DNA from: Nocardiopsis sp. NRRL B-16309
GTDB taxonomy: Bacteria > Actinomycetota > Actinomycetes > Streptosporangiales > Streptosporangiaceae
DNA: 64,000 nucleotides
Assembly (NCBI RefSeq): GCF_001279585.1
Contig: NZ_LGEC01000068.1
Location: 38,057-102,056 of the forward strand
Direction: 5' to 3'
The notes below the pieces were generated by a model. The model did no database searches. It was not told the DNA's origin and was given only the letters and a program-made list of their open reading frames with translations. Positions within the stretch are counted from its first letter, which is position 1; each line of letters starts with the position of its first letter. Shown one piece after another: positions 9,110 to 17,154 of the stretch. The position numbers and the translations under genes are program-made.

Positions 9110-9286
9110 TCCTCTGAGTCCGTCAGGAAGGAGAACGCTTCACGGACGGGTGAGGTTCCTTCCGGCGGCCCGGTCGGGCCGTAGGGAATCGACGGGGCCC
9201 GCGGCGCGGTGGCCGGGTGCCCGGACCCCCGCCCCGGGCAGCCGCGGACAGGTTCGTGAGAGTGGCCGGGTGAAGCACGGGCGCGG

Positions 9287-10081
9287 GTGTTCGAGGGCTG
9301 TGTGCAGTTCTGGCTCCCGGGGCGCAGCCGCGTCCTGGTTCGCGGTGACTCCGTCCACGTTCCCCCGGGTACCCCGGTCGTCTACCGGATGCTCGGCCAC
9401 ATGTCCCGGCTCCTGTTCTTCTCCGCCTCCAGCGGCGCCCTGGACGCCCTGACGGAGTCACGGGAGACCGTCGAGCGGCACGTGTACACGCCCGCCGAGG
9501 CCTCCGCCGAGCTGCTGCCGGGGACGAGGGAGCACGAGCTGGCGCGCGTGGACGCCCAGGACGTCCGGGACGACACGCCGCCCGAGGAGGAGGCCTACTT
9601 CCTCCGCTCACGGACCGGGGACCGGCGCGGCTGGCCGGACGCCCACAACGCCTTCTCCGCGCGGGGCCGCAACACCGGCGGCCGCTACTTCTCGGTCAGC
9701 ACGCTCGCCGCGCCCCAGCCCTACGTCATCCGCCACTTCCACCGCCTGCACACGGAGAACTTCGTGTGCGTGTCCGGGCGGATCTGGCTGTGGGTCAACG
9801 GACAGGAACTCCTGCTGACCTCCGGGGACTTCCTGCACGCGCCGGCCGGAACCGTGCACAGTTTCGCGATCGCCGCGCACAGCACGCGGATGCTCGGACT
9901 GCTCACCTCCGACGTCTTCGAGCCGTTCTTCGACGCCACCGGTGTGTCGACCGACGACTCCGTGCACACGGAGGGACTCATCGACCCGTCGGTGATGATG
10001 GGCGGCATCCGGACCAACCCGGATCTGGGCCTGGTCGTGGTCGACGGGCCGCCCCGGCGGGTGCGGGCGGCGGGCCTGTGA
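9287..10081 (+). CDS. Cupin (quercetin-dioxygenase-like) protein, N-terminally truncated
   Basis: A 264-residue protein with an intact C-terminal cupin: the metal motif HFHRLHTENFVCVSG is at about residue 148 and GDFLHAPAGTVHSF about 35 residues later, supplying the His/His/Glu and His ligands. The first cupin starts in its middle: only motif 2 (GDSVHVPPGTPVVYR) remains at residues 20-34 and motif 1 is missing. A stop at 9257 closes the frame just upstream, so the usual first 60-70 residues are gone or out of frame. The remaining metal site could still be active. No good ribosome site precedes GTG 9287. Confidence 0.65.
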   Translation: MFEGCVQFWLPGRSRVLVRGDSVHVPPGTPVVYRMLGHMSRLLFFSASSGALDALTESRETVERHVYTPAEASAELLPGTREHELARVDAQDVRDDTPPEEEAYFLRSRTGDRRGWPDAHNAFSARGRNTGGRYFSVSTLAAPQPYVIRHFHRLHTENFVCVSGRIWLWVNGQELLLTSGDFLHAPAGTVHSFAIAAHSTRMLGLLTSDVFEPFFDATGVSTDDSVHTEGLIDPSVMMGGIRTNPDLGLVVVDGPPRRVRAAGL

Positions 10082-10116
10082 CCGCTCGCGCAGCGCGACC
10101 GTGGAAGGGTGGCGGG

Positions 10117-10398
10117 ATGCGTCCGCCCCGATACAAGACGGCCGTGGTCAGCTGGCTGTCGGTCTATCCGATCATCACTCTGTTGCTGTGGCTCCTGGGA
10201 CCCGTGGTGTCCGAGTTGCCGGTCCCGATCGTCACGCTCATCCTCACCGTCGTGCTGGTCACCCTGCAGACCTATGTCGTGATGCCGTTCATGACGCGGC
10301 TCTTCCGGCCCTGGCTCATGTCCGGTACCAGCCCGCGGTCCACGGACGGCCCCGGCGACCCCGGAGACGCCAGCGACCGCGGCGACCGCGACCCGTGA
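10117..10398 (+). CDS. Small two-helix membrane protein
   Basis: A 93-residue protein with two predicted membrane segments (WLSVYPIITLLLWLLGPVV and VTLILTVVLVTLQTYVVM) joined by a short loop, then FMTRLFRPWL and a Gly/Asp-rich tail. The pattern resembles the membrane-anchoring tail found after antibiotic-biosynthesis-monooxygenase domains, here as a stand-alone protein. ATG 10117 has GGAAGGG upstream. It may be cotranscribed with the cupin gene 35 bases before it. Function unknown. Confidence 0.6.
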   Translation: MRPPRYKTAVVSWLSVYPIITLLLWLLGPVVSELPVPIVTLILTVVLVTLQTYVVMPFMTRLFRPWLMSGTSPRSTDGPGDPGDASDRGDRDP

Positions 10399-10404
10399 CG
10401 GCCG

Positions 10405-10424
10405 GCGGCGCGCTCCCGCGCCGC
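10405..10424 (+). terminator. GC-rich hairpin after the small membrane protein gene
   Basis: GCGGCGCG and CGCGCCGC form a perfect 8-bp stem with a 4-base loop, seven bases after the stop at 10398. There is no T-run, which is common for actinomycete terminators. Confidence 0.5.
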
Positions 10425-10463
10425 GGTGATCCGCGGTCCGCCCCGGCTTGCTAGTCTCCTGCC

Positions 10464-10991
10464 GTGACGACGCAGGAGGGGGAAGCCGAGGTCGACGACC
10501 TGCTCGACCTTCTCGCCCTCCCCTTCCCCCCGGTGGAGGAGACCTCGGAGGACCGGCGCAGCGGCCCGGGCTTCCACGTGCGCGTCCTACGGGCGAGCCG
10601 GGACTTCTGGGACGACGCCGACGAGGAGGCCGTCGAGGCGGCCGAGGCGGAGATCGACGCCGCCTTGCGGGGACTCGCGGCGGTGCTCACGGCGCGGTGG
10701 GGTGAGCCCGAACCGATCGATCTGACCCCGTACCCGCACAGCGCGCTGGACGAGCAGCCGCTCGTCGACCCCTTCGGTCTCCGGGAACCAGGGGAGCAGG
10801 AGCCGGTCCCTGAACCGATCAGCGGGCTGTGCATGGTGAGCAGCACCATGCTCCTGTGGCGGCGGCCGGACGCGGGCCGATGGGTCTCCCTGACCGTGGG
10901 GCAGCAGGACCGGGAGTTCCCCATCGAACTGCTGGCGGCGGTCGGGGACGCGCCGATCCACCCGGAGCGAGCGGGACGGCCTTCGTCCTGA
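10464..10991 (+). CDS. Hypothetical protein
   Basis: A 175-residue soluble, acidic protein. The first 20 residues are Asp/Glu/Leu-rich, and a Glu/Ala-rich helix (DEEAVEAAEAEIDAALRGLA) spans about residues 53-72. A W-x-S-L-T-V segment and a hydrophobic I-x-L-L motif lie near the end. No family or motif is recognised. GTG 10464 is the likeliest start. The 360 bases after it (10992-11351) are less GC-rich and contain no convincing gene. Confidence 0.55.
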   Translation: MTTQEGEAEVDDLLDLLALPFPPVEETSEDRRSGPGFHVRVLRASRDFWDDADEEAVEAAEAEIDAALRGLAAVLTARWGEPEPIDLTPYPHSALDEQPLVDPFGLREPGEQEPVPEPISGLCMVSSTMLLWRRPDAGRWVSLTVGQQDREFPIELLAAVGDAPIHPERAGRPSS

Positions 10992-11351
10992 CGCGGCCGG
11001 GCGGCGGTGGGCACGCGCCCTGCGCGGCGCACCGGCGGACGGAGAGGACGTCCCGCCGCGAGCACGCGCGCTTTCTGACAATCCGATTCCGGGCGAGGAA
11101 TATTCATTGCCTTGGAAAGGAGAAGTAAACGTTGTACTTCGTGTCGGATCGGGGGAAGGCGGCTTGTGCCGCCGTGGTAGCGTCGGTGACGGAATGAAGT
11201 GGGCCAAGTCCCTCTATTGCCAATCATCAGGTGTTTTGGTAAGTGTTCCTGATTCATGGGCGCTGTGAGCGTATATCGCTATATCGGATGGTGTGGCGGC
11301 TGCCACAGAATGCGCGTTCGCCGTGAACGCCCTGATCACATCCGCGAATGA

Positions 11352-12251
11352 GTGCACGCGACAGAGCACGGGGGTCCTCTGTTGTCCGTTACCAGCAACG
11401 AAGCACGTTCATCCCGCGTTTCACCCGACCAGATCGTGACGGTTCCCGGGCCGCGGACTCCGGAGACGGCGCCGGACGCCTCGGCGGAGGAACTCCTGTC
11501 CGAACTCGCGCGGTTGTCCGAGGATGATCCGTGGGCCACGGAGCTGCGCGAACGGATCGTCAAGCTCTACGAGCCGCTGGTCGGCAAGATCGCGCGCCGT
11601 TACGGAGGCCGGGGTGAACCCCTGGACGATCTGTGCCAGACCGCCATGGTCGGACTGGTCAAGGCCATCGCCGGGTTCGATCCCGACCGCGGCGGATCCT
11701 TCGTCTCCTATCTGCTGCCCACCGTCACCGGTGAGGTCAAACGCCATTTCCGCGACCACACCTGGGCCCTCAGGGTGCCGAGACGGCACCAGGAGAACCG
11801 CGCGCGCCTGCGGCGTTCCGTCGGTGAATTCGAACAGGAGCACGCCCGCACTCCGACGATCGCCGAACTCGCCGCGAGAATGGACCTGTCCGAGGCGGAG
11901 ACGAGCGAACTCGTGCAGGTCTCGGGCGCCTATCGGTCCCTGTCGCTGGACGCGCCGGGCTCCGCCGACCCCCAGGGCGACGGCCACACCCCGTTGGAGG
12001 ACCAACTCGGGGACGAGGACGACCGGCTGCGACTGGTGATCGAGCGCGAGTCGCTCCGACCGGCCCTGGCCCGCCTCTCCGAGCGCGAACGCGACCTCCT
12101 CCGACTGCGCTTCTTCGACGAGCGCACCCAGCAGGAGATCGCGGCCCGTCTCGGCTACTCCCAGATGCACGTGTCCCGGATGCTCCGAGCGGTCCTGGAG
12201 CGGCTGCGCGACGAGGTGGGCACGGAGCCCTCGTCCGGGAGCCCGGCCTGA
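11352..12251 (+). CDS. RNA polymerase sigma factor, SigB/SigF/SigG family
   Basis: A 299-residue group 3 sigma factor. Region 2 is visible at about residues 75-150 (YGGRGEPLDDLCQTAMVGLV and FVSYLLPTVTGEVKRHFRDH), region 3 begins at RVPRRHQENRARL, and region 4 carries the helix-turn-helix near the end (RTQQEIAARLGYSQMHVSRM). This is the general-stress/sporulation type of sigma factor common in actinomycetes and usually held by an anti-sigma factor, which I do not see nearby. The GTG at 11352 gives an N-terminal extension of about 40 residues; a start further inside is possible. It lies 400 bases upstream of peptide locus 1, but no SigB-type promoter was seen there, so functional linkage is unproven. 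Confidence 0.88.
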   Translation: MHATEHGGPLLSVTSNEARSSRVSPDQIVTVPGPRTPETAPDASAEELLSELARLSEDDPWATELRERIVKLYEPLVGKIARRYGGRGEPLDDLCQTAMVGLVKAIAGFDPDRGGSFVSYLLPTVTGEVKRHFRDHTWALRVPRRHQENRARLRRSVGEFEQEHARTPTIAELAARMDLSEAETSELVQVSGAYRSLSLDAPGSADPQGDGHTPLEDQLGDEDDRLRLVIERESLRPALARLSERERDLLRLRFFDERTQQEIAARLGYSQMHVSRMLRAVLERLRDEVGTEPSSGSPA

Positions 12252-12534
12252 GGGAGGCGGCCGTCCGATGACACGGCACGAATCACGACGCACCGGCCCG
12301 CGCCGCCCGGTCGAACGGCGGACCGCACTGGCCGCGACGGGCCGAGCCGGCCGCACGCCGGGCGCACACCGGCCCCGGTAGGCATGTCGGGGAAACGCTC
12401 CTCTACCCGTTCGGGCAGGTGAGGTGTCCACCTGGTTCTGCGGGCCGGGCCCGGCGGGCCGGCTCCTCCCGTCGGCGTTCAGGCACCGACACGCCGCCTC
12501 GGAGTGGAACAGGGTGCTGGAACGGACCCCGCAC

Positions 12535-12577
12535 CCAAGGTCCGTGCAAGATCCCGGCAAGGCGGCCTCCGTAGCGT
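12535..12577 (+). promoter_or_regulatory. Promoter of peptide locus 1 with three 11-bp-spaced repeats
   Basis: Three heptamers CCAAGGT, GCAAGAT and GCAAGGC start at 12535, 12546 and 12557, exactly 11 bp apart. The last ends 8 bp before a TAGCGT -10 box (12572-12577). This is the arrangement described for SARP-type activators, which bind direct repeats on one DNA face and replace the -35 element. The first downstream gene is the thioredoxin-like gene at 12660. The rest of 12252-12534 holds no gene I can support. Confidence 0.55.
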
Positions 12578-12659
12578 GCACGGCGCGGTCCTGCCGTTCC
12601 CTCCCACGGACGGCCTCCCGCCTCGGCCCCGTCCACCACCCCGAGGAGTGCCCACCCCC

Positions 12660-13205
12660 ATGACCGTCCTCACCGTCGCCGTCGTCCTCCTCACCGGACT
12701 GTGCCTGCTCAACCTCCTGCTCACCGTCGCCGTGATCCGGCGGTTGAGGGAGCACACCGCGCTCATCGGCGACGCCGGCGGAGCGGAGGCCTTCCCCGAT
12801 GCCATGCTCCCCGCCGGTGCGCGGGTCGGGGACTACTCCGCCGAGGCGGTGGACGGCACGGTGCTCACCCGTGACGGCCTGGCCGGACAGACCCTGATCG
12901 GCGTCTTCTCCCCGGGCTGTCACGGCTGTGAACAGCAGATGCCCCACTTCGTGGACCTGGCGAAGAACACCCCCGGGGGCAGGGACGGGGTCCTGGCCCT
13001 CGTCGTCGGCGGGCCGGAGGAGTCGGCCGGTGAGATCGAGCGGCTGACACCCGTCGCCCGCGTGGTCCACGAGGCCGACGACGGTCCCCTGGCCCGGGCC
13101 CTGGGGGTGCAGGCCTTCCCGGCCATCGCCCGCGTGGACGCCGACGGCCGTGTCCTGGCCAGCGGAGTCGAGGTTCGGGACCTGGAGGACACGGCCGATG
13201 TCTGA
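12660..13205 (+). CDS. Membrane-anchored TlpA/MauD-type thioredoxin (locus 1)
   Basis: A 181-residue protein with one N-terminal membrane helix (about residues 2-22, VVLLTGLCLLNLLLTVAVI) followed by a basic RRLREH stop, then an extracytoplasmic thioredoxin fold. The active site is C-H-G-C in FSPGCHGCEQQMP at about residue 83, and the cis-Pro position is in VQAFPAIARVD. MauD-like proteins of this kind work with MauE in forming or isomerising the many disulfides of methylamine dehydrogenase. Here the likely substrate is the six-cysteine peptide encoded at 17155-17367. ATG 12660 has GAGGAG upstream; its end overlaps the ABC gene by 8 bases, exactly as in locus 2. Confidence 0.85.
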   Translation: MTVLTVAVVLLTGLCLLNLLLTVAVIRRLREHTALIGDAGGAEAFPDAMLPAGARVGDYSAEAVDGTVLTRDGLAGQTLIGVFSPGCHGCEQQMPHFVDLAKNTPGGRDGVLALVVGGPEESAGEIERLTPVARVVHEADDGPLARALGVQAFPAIARVDADGRVLASGVEVRDLEDTADV

Positions 13206-14565
13206 GTCGGCCGAGCCCGGGGCCGCCGGAGTCCGGACGTCGCTGCGCGGTGTGGCCGCGGCCCTGGCCCTGGCGTGGAGCACGGGGTGGTACCTGCCGG
13301 TCGCCTTCGCCCTGCTCACCCTGATCCAGGCCGTGTCGCCGGTCGTGGCCGCGTGGCTGACGAAGTCGGTCCTCGACGCCATCACGGGCGAGCCCGCCGC
13401 CGGGTACGTGCTCGGCCTCGGCCTGGGCCTGGCCGCCACCGGGCTCGTGGCGACCGTGGCCCCGTTCGCGTCCCGGTACATCGTCGACGAGATGTCCCGA
13501 CGCGTCGGCCTGCTCTCCCAGGACCGCCTGTTCTCGGCGGTGGAGCGGTTCACCGGACTCGCCCGCTTCGAGGACCCCGCGTTCCTGGACCGGATCCGGC
13601 TGGCGCACCAGTCGGGCGGCGAGACGCCCACCAGTGTGACCTCGTCGGTCTTCTCCGTGATCGGCGCCCTCGTGACCATCGGCGGGTTCCTGGTCTCCCT
13701 GCTGGTGATCAGCCCGGTGATGGCGCTGGTGGTGCTCATCGCCGCCCTGCCCGCACTCTTCGTGGAGCTGCGCCTGTCCAGAGCGCGGGCCGGGATGGCG
13801 TGGAACCTGGGGCCCGTCGAGCGGCGAGAGTTCTTCTTCCGCGACCTGCTGTCCAACGTGCAGGCCGCCAAGGAGGTCCGACTGTTCGGGGCCGGGCCCT
13901 ATCTGCGCGGGCGGATGGCAGACGACCGGCGCGAGTCCAACGCCCAGAACCGGCGGATGGACCAGCGGGGGCTGTCGGCGCAGACCCTCCTGGGGGTCCT
14001 GTCCGCCGTGGTGGCGGGCGGCGGACTGGTGTGGGCCGTCCTTGCCGCGGTGGAGGGCAGGCTCACGGTGGGCGACCTGACCCTGTTCGTCGCCGCCGTG
14101 GGCGGGGTGCAGGGGGCTCTCACCCAACTGGTGCAGGACATCACCTTCGCCCACAACCAGCTCCTGATGTTCGACCACTACCTCAAGGTCGTCGGCACCG
14201 GACCCGACCTCCCCGTCCCGGCGCGTCCCCGGCCGGTCCCGGCGCTGCGCAAGGGCATCGAGTTCCGGGGGGTGTGGTTCCGCTACTCGCCCGAACATCC
14301 CTGGGTCCTGCGCGACGTCGATCTGGTGATCCCGCACGGGGAGTCGCTGGGGCTGGTGGGGCGCAACGGGGCGGGCAAGAGCACGTTCGTGAAGCTGCTG
14401 TGCCGGATGTACGATCCCGACCGCGGGGCGGTCCTGTGGGACGGGGTGGACCTGAGGGACATGGATCCGGCCGAGCTGCGCCGCCGGATCGGCGCGGTGT
14501 TCCAGGACTACATGGAGTACGACCTGACGGCGGCCGAGAACATCGGGCTCCATCGGGCTCGGTGA
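13198..14565 (+). CDS. ABC exporter, membrane domain plus first half of ATPase domain (locus 1)
   Basis: A 455-residue ABC exporter fragment. A type-IV-like membrane domain with about six helices fills residues 20-330, with the coupling segment NVQAAKEVRLFGAGPYLRGR. The ATPase domain starts near 350 (GVWFRYSPEHPW) with Walker A GRNGAGKST and the Q-loop VFQDY. The frame then ends at a TGA right after ENIGL, caused by a perfect 10-base tandem duplication (14541-14550 and 14551-14560) that shifts the frame by +1. The signature and Walker B lie in the next frame (14567). There is no C39 peptidase domain, so leader removal must be separate. ATG 13198 overlaps the thioredoxin gene. Confidence 0.8.
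   Translation: MSESAEPGAAGVRTSLRGVAAALALAWSTGWYLPVAFALLTLIQAVSPVVAAWLTKSVLDAITGEPAAGYVLGLGLGLAATGLVATVAPFASRYIVDEMSRRVGLLSQDRLFSAVERFTGLARFEDPAFLDRIRLAHQSGGETPTSVTSSVFSVIGALVTIGGFLVSLLVISPVMALVVLIAALPALFVELRLSRARAGMAWNLGPVERREFFFRDLLSNVQAAKEVRLFGAGPYLRGRMADDRRESNAQNRRMDQRGLSAQTLLGVLSAVVAGGGLVWAVLAAVEGRLTVGDLTLFVAAVGGVQGALTQLVQDITFAHNQLLMFDHYLKVVGTGPDLPVPARPRPVPALRKGIEFRGVWFRYSPEHPWVLRDVDLVIPHGESLGLVGRNGAGKSTFVKLLCRMYDPDRGAVLWDGVDLRDMDPAELRRRIGAVFQDYMEYDLTAAENIGLHRAR
14452..14550 (+). repeat. 99-bp block identical to 46237-46335
   Basis: These bases, coding for the Q-loop region of the ABC ATPase, are identical to 46237-46335 in locus 2 (read base by base). Similarity continues more loosely on both sides, and a further identical stretch covers the signature motif (around 14747-14810 and 46541-46598). 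The identity at synonymous positions points to recent gene conversion or duplication. Confidence 0.85.
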
Positions 14566-14566
14566 C

Positions 14567-15112
14567 GTGGACGTCCTCACCGGCGCCGCCCCCGCGTCGG
14601 ACTCCGACGGCGGGCGGGACCTGGTCCGCGCCGCGGCCGAGAACGCCGGCGCCGCCCCCATCGTCGAGAGCCTGCCGCGCGGCTACGACACCCTGCTGAC
14701 GCGCATGTTCTTCGACGTCTCCGACGAGGAGGACGACGCACAGCTCGGTGTGCCCCTGTCCGGCGGGCAGTGGCAGCGCCTGGCGCTGGCCCGCGCCTAC
14801 CTGCGCGGGCAGCGGGACCTGCTCATCCTGGACGAGCCCAGCTCCGGTCTGGACGCCGAGGCCGAGCACGAGATCCACACGGGGCTGCGCGCCCACCGGC
14901 GGGGTCGCACGAGCCTGCTCATCTCCCACCGGCTCGGCACGGTACGCGAGGCGGACCGGATCGCGGTCCTGGACGCGGGCCGGGTGACGGAGGTGGGCGG
15001 CCACGACCAGCTCCTCGCGGAGGACGGCCTGTACGCCCACCTGTACAGAATCCAGGCGCGCGGCTACCAGGACTCCGAGGAGGCCGTCCCGGTCCAGGCG
15101 GGGGAGGGGTGA
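14567..15112 (+). CDS. ABC exporter, second half of ATPase domain (locus 1)
   Basis: 181 residues carrying the rest of the nucleotide-binding domain: signature LSGGQWQRLALARA at about residue 64, Walker B LLILDEPSSGLD, and switch His in LLISHRLGTV. It lacks Walker A, which is encoded by the preceding frame. The GTG at 14567 comes one base after the upstream TGA, so the two halves could be made by reinitiation. Alternatively, a +1 slip at CGG-U-GAC would make one full-length exporter. Removal of one copy of the 10-base duplication would also fuse the frames (ENIGLGDVDVLTG). Confidence 0.8.
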   Translation: MDVLTGAAPASDSDGGRDLVRAAAENAGAAPIVESLPRGYDTLLTRMFFDVSDEEDDAQLGVPLSGGQWQRLALARAYLRGQRDLLILDEPSSGLDAEAEHEIHTGLRAHRRGRTSLLISHRLGTVREADRIAVLDAGRVTEVGGHDQLLAEDGLYAHLYRIQARGYQDSEEAVPVQAGEG

Positions 15113-15114
15113 CG

Positions 15115-15609
15115 GTGTCGGCGACCTTCGTGGTGCTGTCCGGCGCGACCGCCCTGGCGGTGGCGGGCGGGGCCGGGCTGCTGTGGCTGCGGCGCACGTG
15201 GCTGGTGGTGGACGTGATCGGGGAGAGCATGGCCCCGGCGTTCAGGGACGGCGACCGGGTCCTCGTGCGCCGAGGCCGGGCCGAGGCTCTGCGCGTGGGC
15301 GACGTGATCGTCTTCGGCGGACCCCTGCACGACGACGACCGCCCGCCACCCGGGTCCGTGCGGCCCGCCATGGTGGTCAAGCGCGTGGCCGCCCTGCCGG
15401 GGGACCCGATGCCCGACGCCGTCGCCGCGCAGGACGGCGGCACCACGGTTCCGTCGGCGTCGATGGTCCTGCTCGGCGACAACGCCGACCAGAGCGTCGA
15501 CTCACGGGTGTGGGGGCCGGTCCGCGTCGACGGCGTGCGCGGGCTCGTCGTGCGCCGGATCGCGCCCCGACCCGGTCGGGAGGAGCACGGCGTCCCCGCT
15601 CGCAGCTAG
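15115..15609 (+). CDS. S26 family signal peptidase (locus 1)
   Basis: A 164-residue type I signal peptidase with one N-terminal membrane helix and an external catalytic domain. Box B holds the nucleophile Ser in IGESMAPAFRDGDRVLV, box D the general base Lys in VVKRVAALPGD, and box E is LGDNADQSVDSRVWGPV. Type I peptidases cut after small residues at -3 and -1; the locus peptide has an Ala run just before its first Cys. GTG 15115 has GGGGAGGGG at good spacing; GTG 15109, overlapping the ABC stop, is an alternative. Its stop overlaps that of the convergent gene at 15606 (shared CTAG). Confidence 0.88.
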   Translation: MSATFVVLSGATALAVAGGAGLLWLRRTWLVVDVIGESMAPAFRDGDRVLVRRGRAEALRVGDVIVFGGPLHDDDRPPPGSVRPAMVVKRVAALPGDPMPDAVAAQDGGTTVPSASMVLLGDNADQSVDSRVWGPVRVDGVRGLVVRRIAPRPGREEHGVPARS

Positions 15610-16433
15610 GGAGTGGACTGCGGCGAGGCGGCGGTCCGCATCCGCTCCCGCACCAGCCGGGCGCGGTCCGAGGAGCGCCGGACGCCGGTGACGATGAGGG
15701 TGGCCACACCGGCGATGACGCTCAGCGGCCCGAGGATGACCAGGACCAGGGTACCGGTGATGAGCTTGGTCTCGGCGGACGCGACCTGTTCGAGGGTGCC
15801 GATCCCGTAGGTGCCCGGGTGGACGTCGTCGCAGCGCAGGACGTACTCACCGGGTTCGGGTGTGGACAGCTCGGCGGTGAGCCGCCAGCTGTCGTAGGCC
15901 ATGCCGCTGTAGGAGAACGGCGCCGTGTCCAGGTTGTCGTTCCCGCTCCCGGGGCCCGAGGGTGTGTCGAGTTCGCACGCGTAGCGGTTGGCGTCGCCCT
16001 CGACGTACAGGCCCCAGTGGCCTTCCTGCCCCTCATCGACCTGGAAGGTGGCGCTGTCGCCGCCCTGGAACTCGGCGATCAACTCCGGCTCCGCGGTCGC
16101 GGAGAAGAGGAGGCCGAGGAAGACGAGGCCGGCGGTCAGCGTACCGACCAGGATGGTGAGCCCGCCGACCCAGTACCAGCGTGCGCGGGGGCGCAGTTCC
16201 TTCCCGTCGATGACGGGCACGGGCCGGGGAGGGACGTGCGGGTACGGAAAGTGCGGCTGCGGATACGGAGCCTGTGCGTGCGGATGGGGGGCGTACGCGT
16301 GGTACCGCGCGTCGGCGTTCTGCGGCTGCGGCTGCGGCTGCGGGGCGCCGGTGGCGGGCTGGGGAGCCGGTCCCGGCTGCCCGGGCCCAGCGTTCTGGGC
16401 GGGCTCGTGTGGGGGAGGGGAGGGGAAGGACAT
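15606..16433 (-). CDS. Membrane protein with Pro/Gln-rich N-terminus (locus 1)
   Basis: A 275-residue protein. The first 75 residues are a low-complexity cytoplasmic tail rich in Pro, Gln, Ala, His and Tyr (PQPQPQPQ). A membrane helix follows (YWVGGLTILVGTLTAGLVFL), then an extracytoplasmic domain of about 100 residues with two Cys (ACELD and LRCDD), a second helix (ITGTLVLVILGPLSVIAGVA) and a basic tail. ATG 16433 or 16442 may be the start; no clear ribosome site is seen. It follows the peptide and MauE genes on the minus strand with a 62-base gap, so it is probably part of that operon. A processing, immunity or adaptor role is possible but unproven. Confidence 0.65.
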   Translation of the reverse strand: MSFPSPPPHEPAQNAGPGQPGPAPQPATGAPQPQPQPQNADARYHAYAPHPHAQAPYPQPHFPYPHVPPRPVPVIDGKELRPRARWYWVGGLTILVGTLTAGLVFLGLLFSATAEPELIAEFQGGDSATFQVDEGQEGHWGLYVEGDANRYACELDTPSGPGSGNDNLDTAPFSYSGMAYDSWRLTAELSTPEPGEYVLRCDDVHPGTYGIGTLEQVASAETKLITGTLVLVILGPLSVIAGVATLIVTGVRRSSDRARLVRERMRTAASPQSTP

Positions 16434-16495
16434 GGCTGGCATTGTGTCAGTCGCGGGTGACCGCCGGTGACAGGGCGGCGGCCGGGCGCCGACCG

Positions 16496-17062
16496 CTACC
16501 GACGGGACGGCCGCCCGCGCGGAGCGCTCGCCGGGAGAGGGCGGAAGAGCTCGACCAGGTCGTCGAAGAAGGAGGTCACGGCGGTGACCGCGAGCGCGCC
16601 GGCCACGGCCAGGGCCGCCCCCGCGAACGAGGCGGGCAGCTCCGACCCGACCGCGACCGCGCAGACCAGCCCGGTCCCCGACAGGCCGGTCAGGGCCAGG
16701 TTGCGCCACACGTGGGGCCATCCCAGATCGGCCCGGGACGTGCCGAAACAGGAGCAGGGAACGGCGTGGTCGGCGCGCGCCGAGTACAGGGCCAGCAGGG
16801 TGAACGCGGCCAGCAGCAGGGTGGCCGCGGCCAGGGCGGGGATCCGCGCCCACGCTCCGGCGAGCAGGGCGGCGCCGACCGCGATCTCGGTGCCGATGTG
16901 GGTGTGGGACGCGGCGCGGACGGGGAAGCGGCCCAGGGGCAGGCGCGCGGCGAGGACCGACCAGGTTTCCTGGTGGTCCCCGCCGCGGACCTTGGACAGG
17001 CCGGACGCGAGGAAGACCCCGGCGACCGCCGCCTGGAGGAAGAAGGCGGTGATGGTGAGCAA
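16496..17062 (-). CDS. MauE/DoxX-type redox membrane protein (locus 1)
   Basis: A 188-residue protein with four to five membrane helices and the MauE-type motif C-S-C-F-G (VPCSCFGTS) at about residue 103, which is the signature of this redox family. An early L-S-K-V-R-G motif after helix 1 is also typical. MauE works with MauD in disulfide formation during methylamine dehydrogenase assembly; here its likely partner is the thioredoxin at 12660. The start is read as TTG 17062 with GGGATCC upstream. It lies 92 bases after the precursor peptide gene on the same strand. Confidence 0.8.
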   Translation of the reverse strand: MLTITAFFLQAAVAGVFLASGLSKVRGGDHQETWSVLAARLPLGRFPVRAASHTHIGTEIAVGAALLAGAWARIPALAAATLLLAAFTLLALYSARADHAVPCSCFGTSRADLGWPHVWRNLALTGLSGTGLVCAVAVGSELPASFAGAALAVAGALAVTAVTSFFDDLVELFRPLPASAPRGRPSRR

Positions 17063-17154
17063 CGGGCCGGATCCCTTCGCGGCGGCATGACGGCGGCGGA
17101 CGTGTCCCCGCTACCGCCGCGGTGCCGCGGGGGAGAGGCGGGTCGGTGGGCGGG

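Noticed and set aside
7508..9184. 558-codon open frame antisense to the flavin oxidase
   Set aside because: Val/Gly/Arg-rich shadow of the real gene; typical of high-GC codon bias.
11132..11197. TTG-start 21-codon frame with AAAGGAG upstream before the sigma factor gene
   Set aside because: Very short, no similarity or repeats, rare start codon; could be chance in an AT-richer leader.
12267..12380. 37-codon Arg-rich frame between the sigma factor and peptide locus 1
   Set aside because: Composition typical of shadow translation in GC-rich DNA, no Cys core or leader like the other precursors.
13150..13197. Upstream GTG start for the locus 1 ABC exporter
   Set aside because: It lies deep in the thioredoxin gene; ATG 13198 overlaps that gene by 8 bases exactly as the GTG in locus 2 does.
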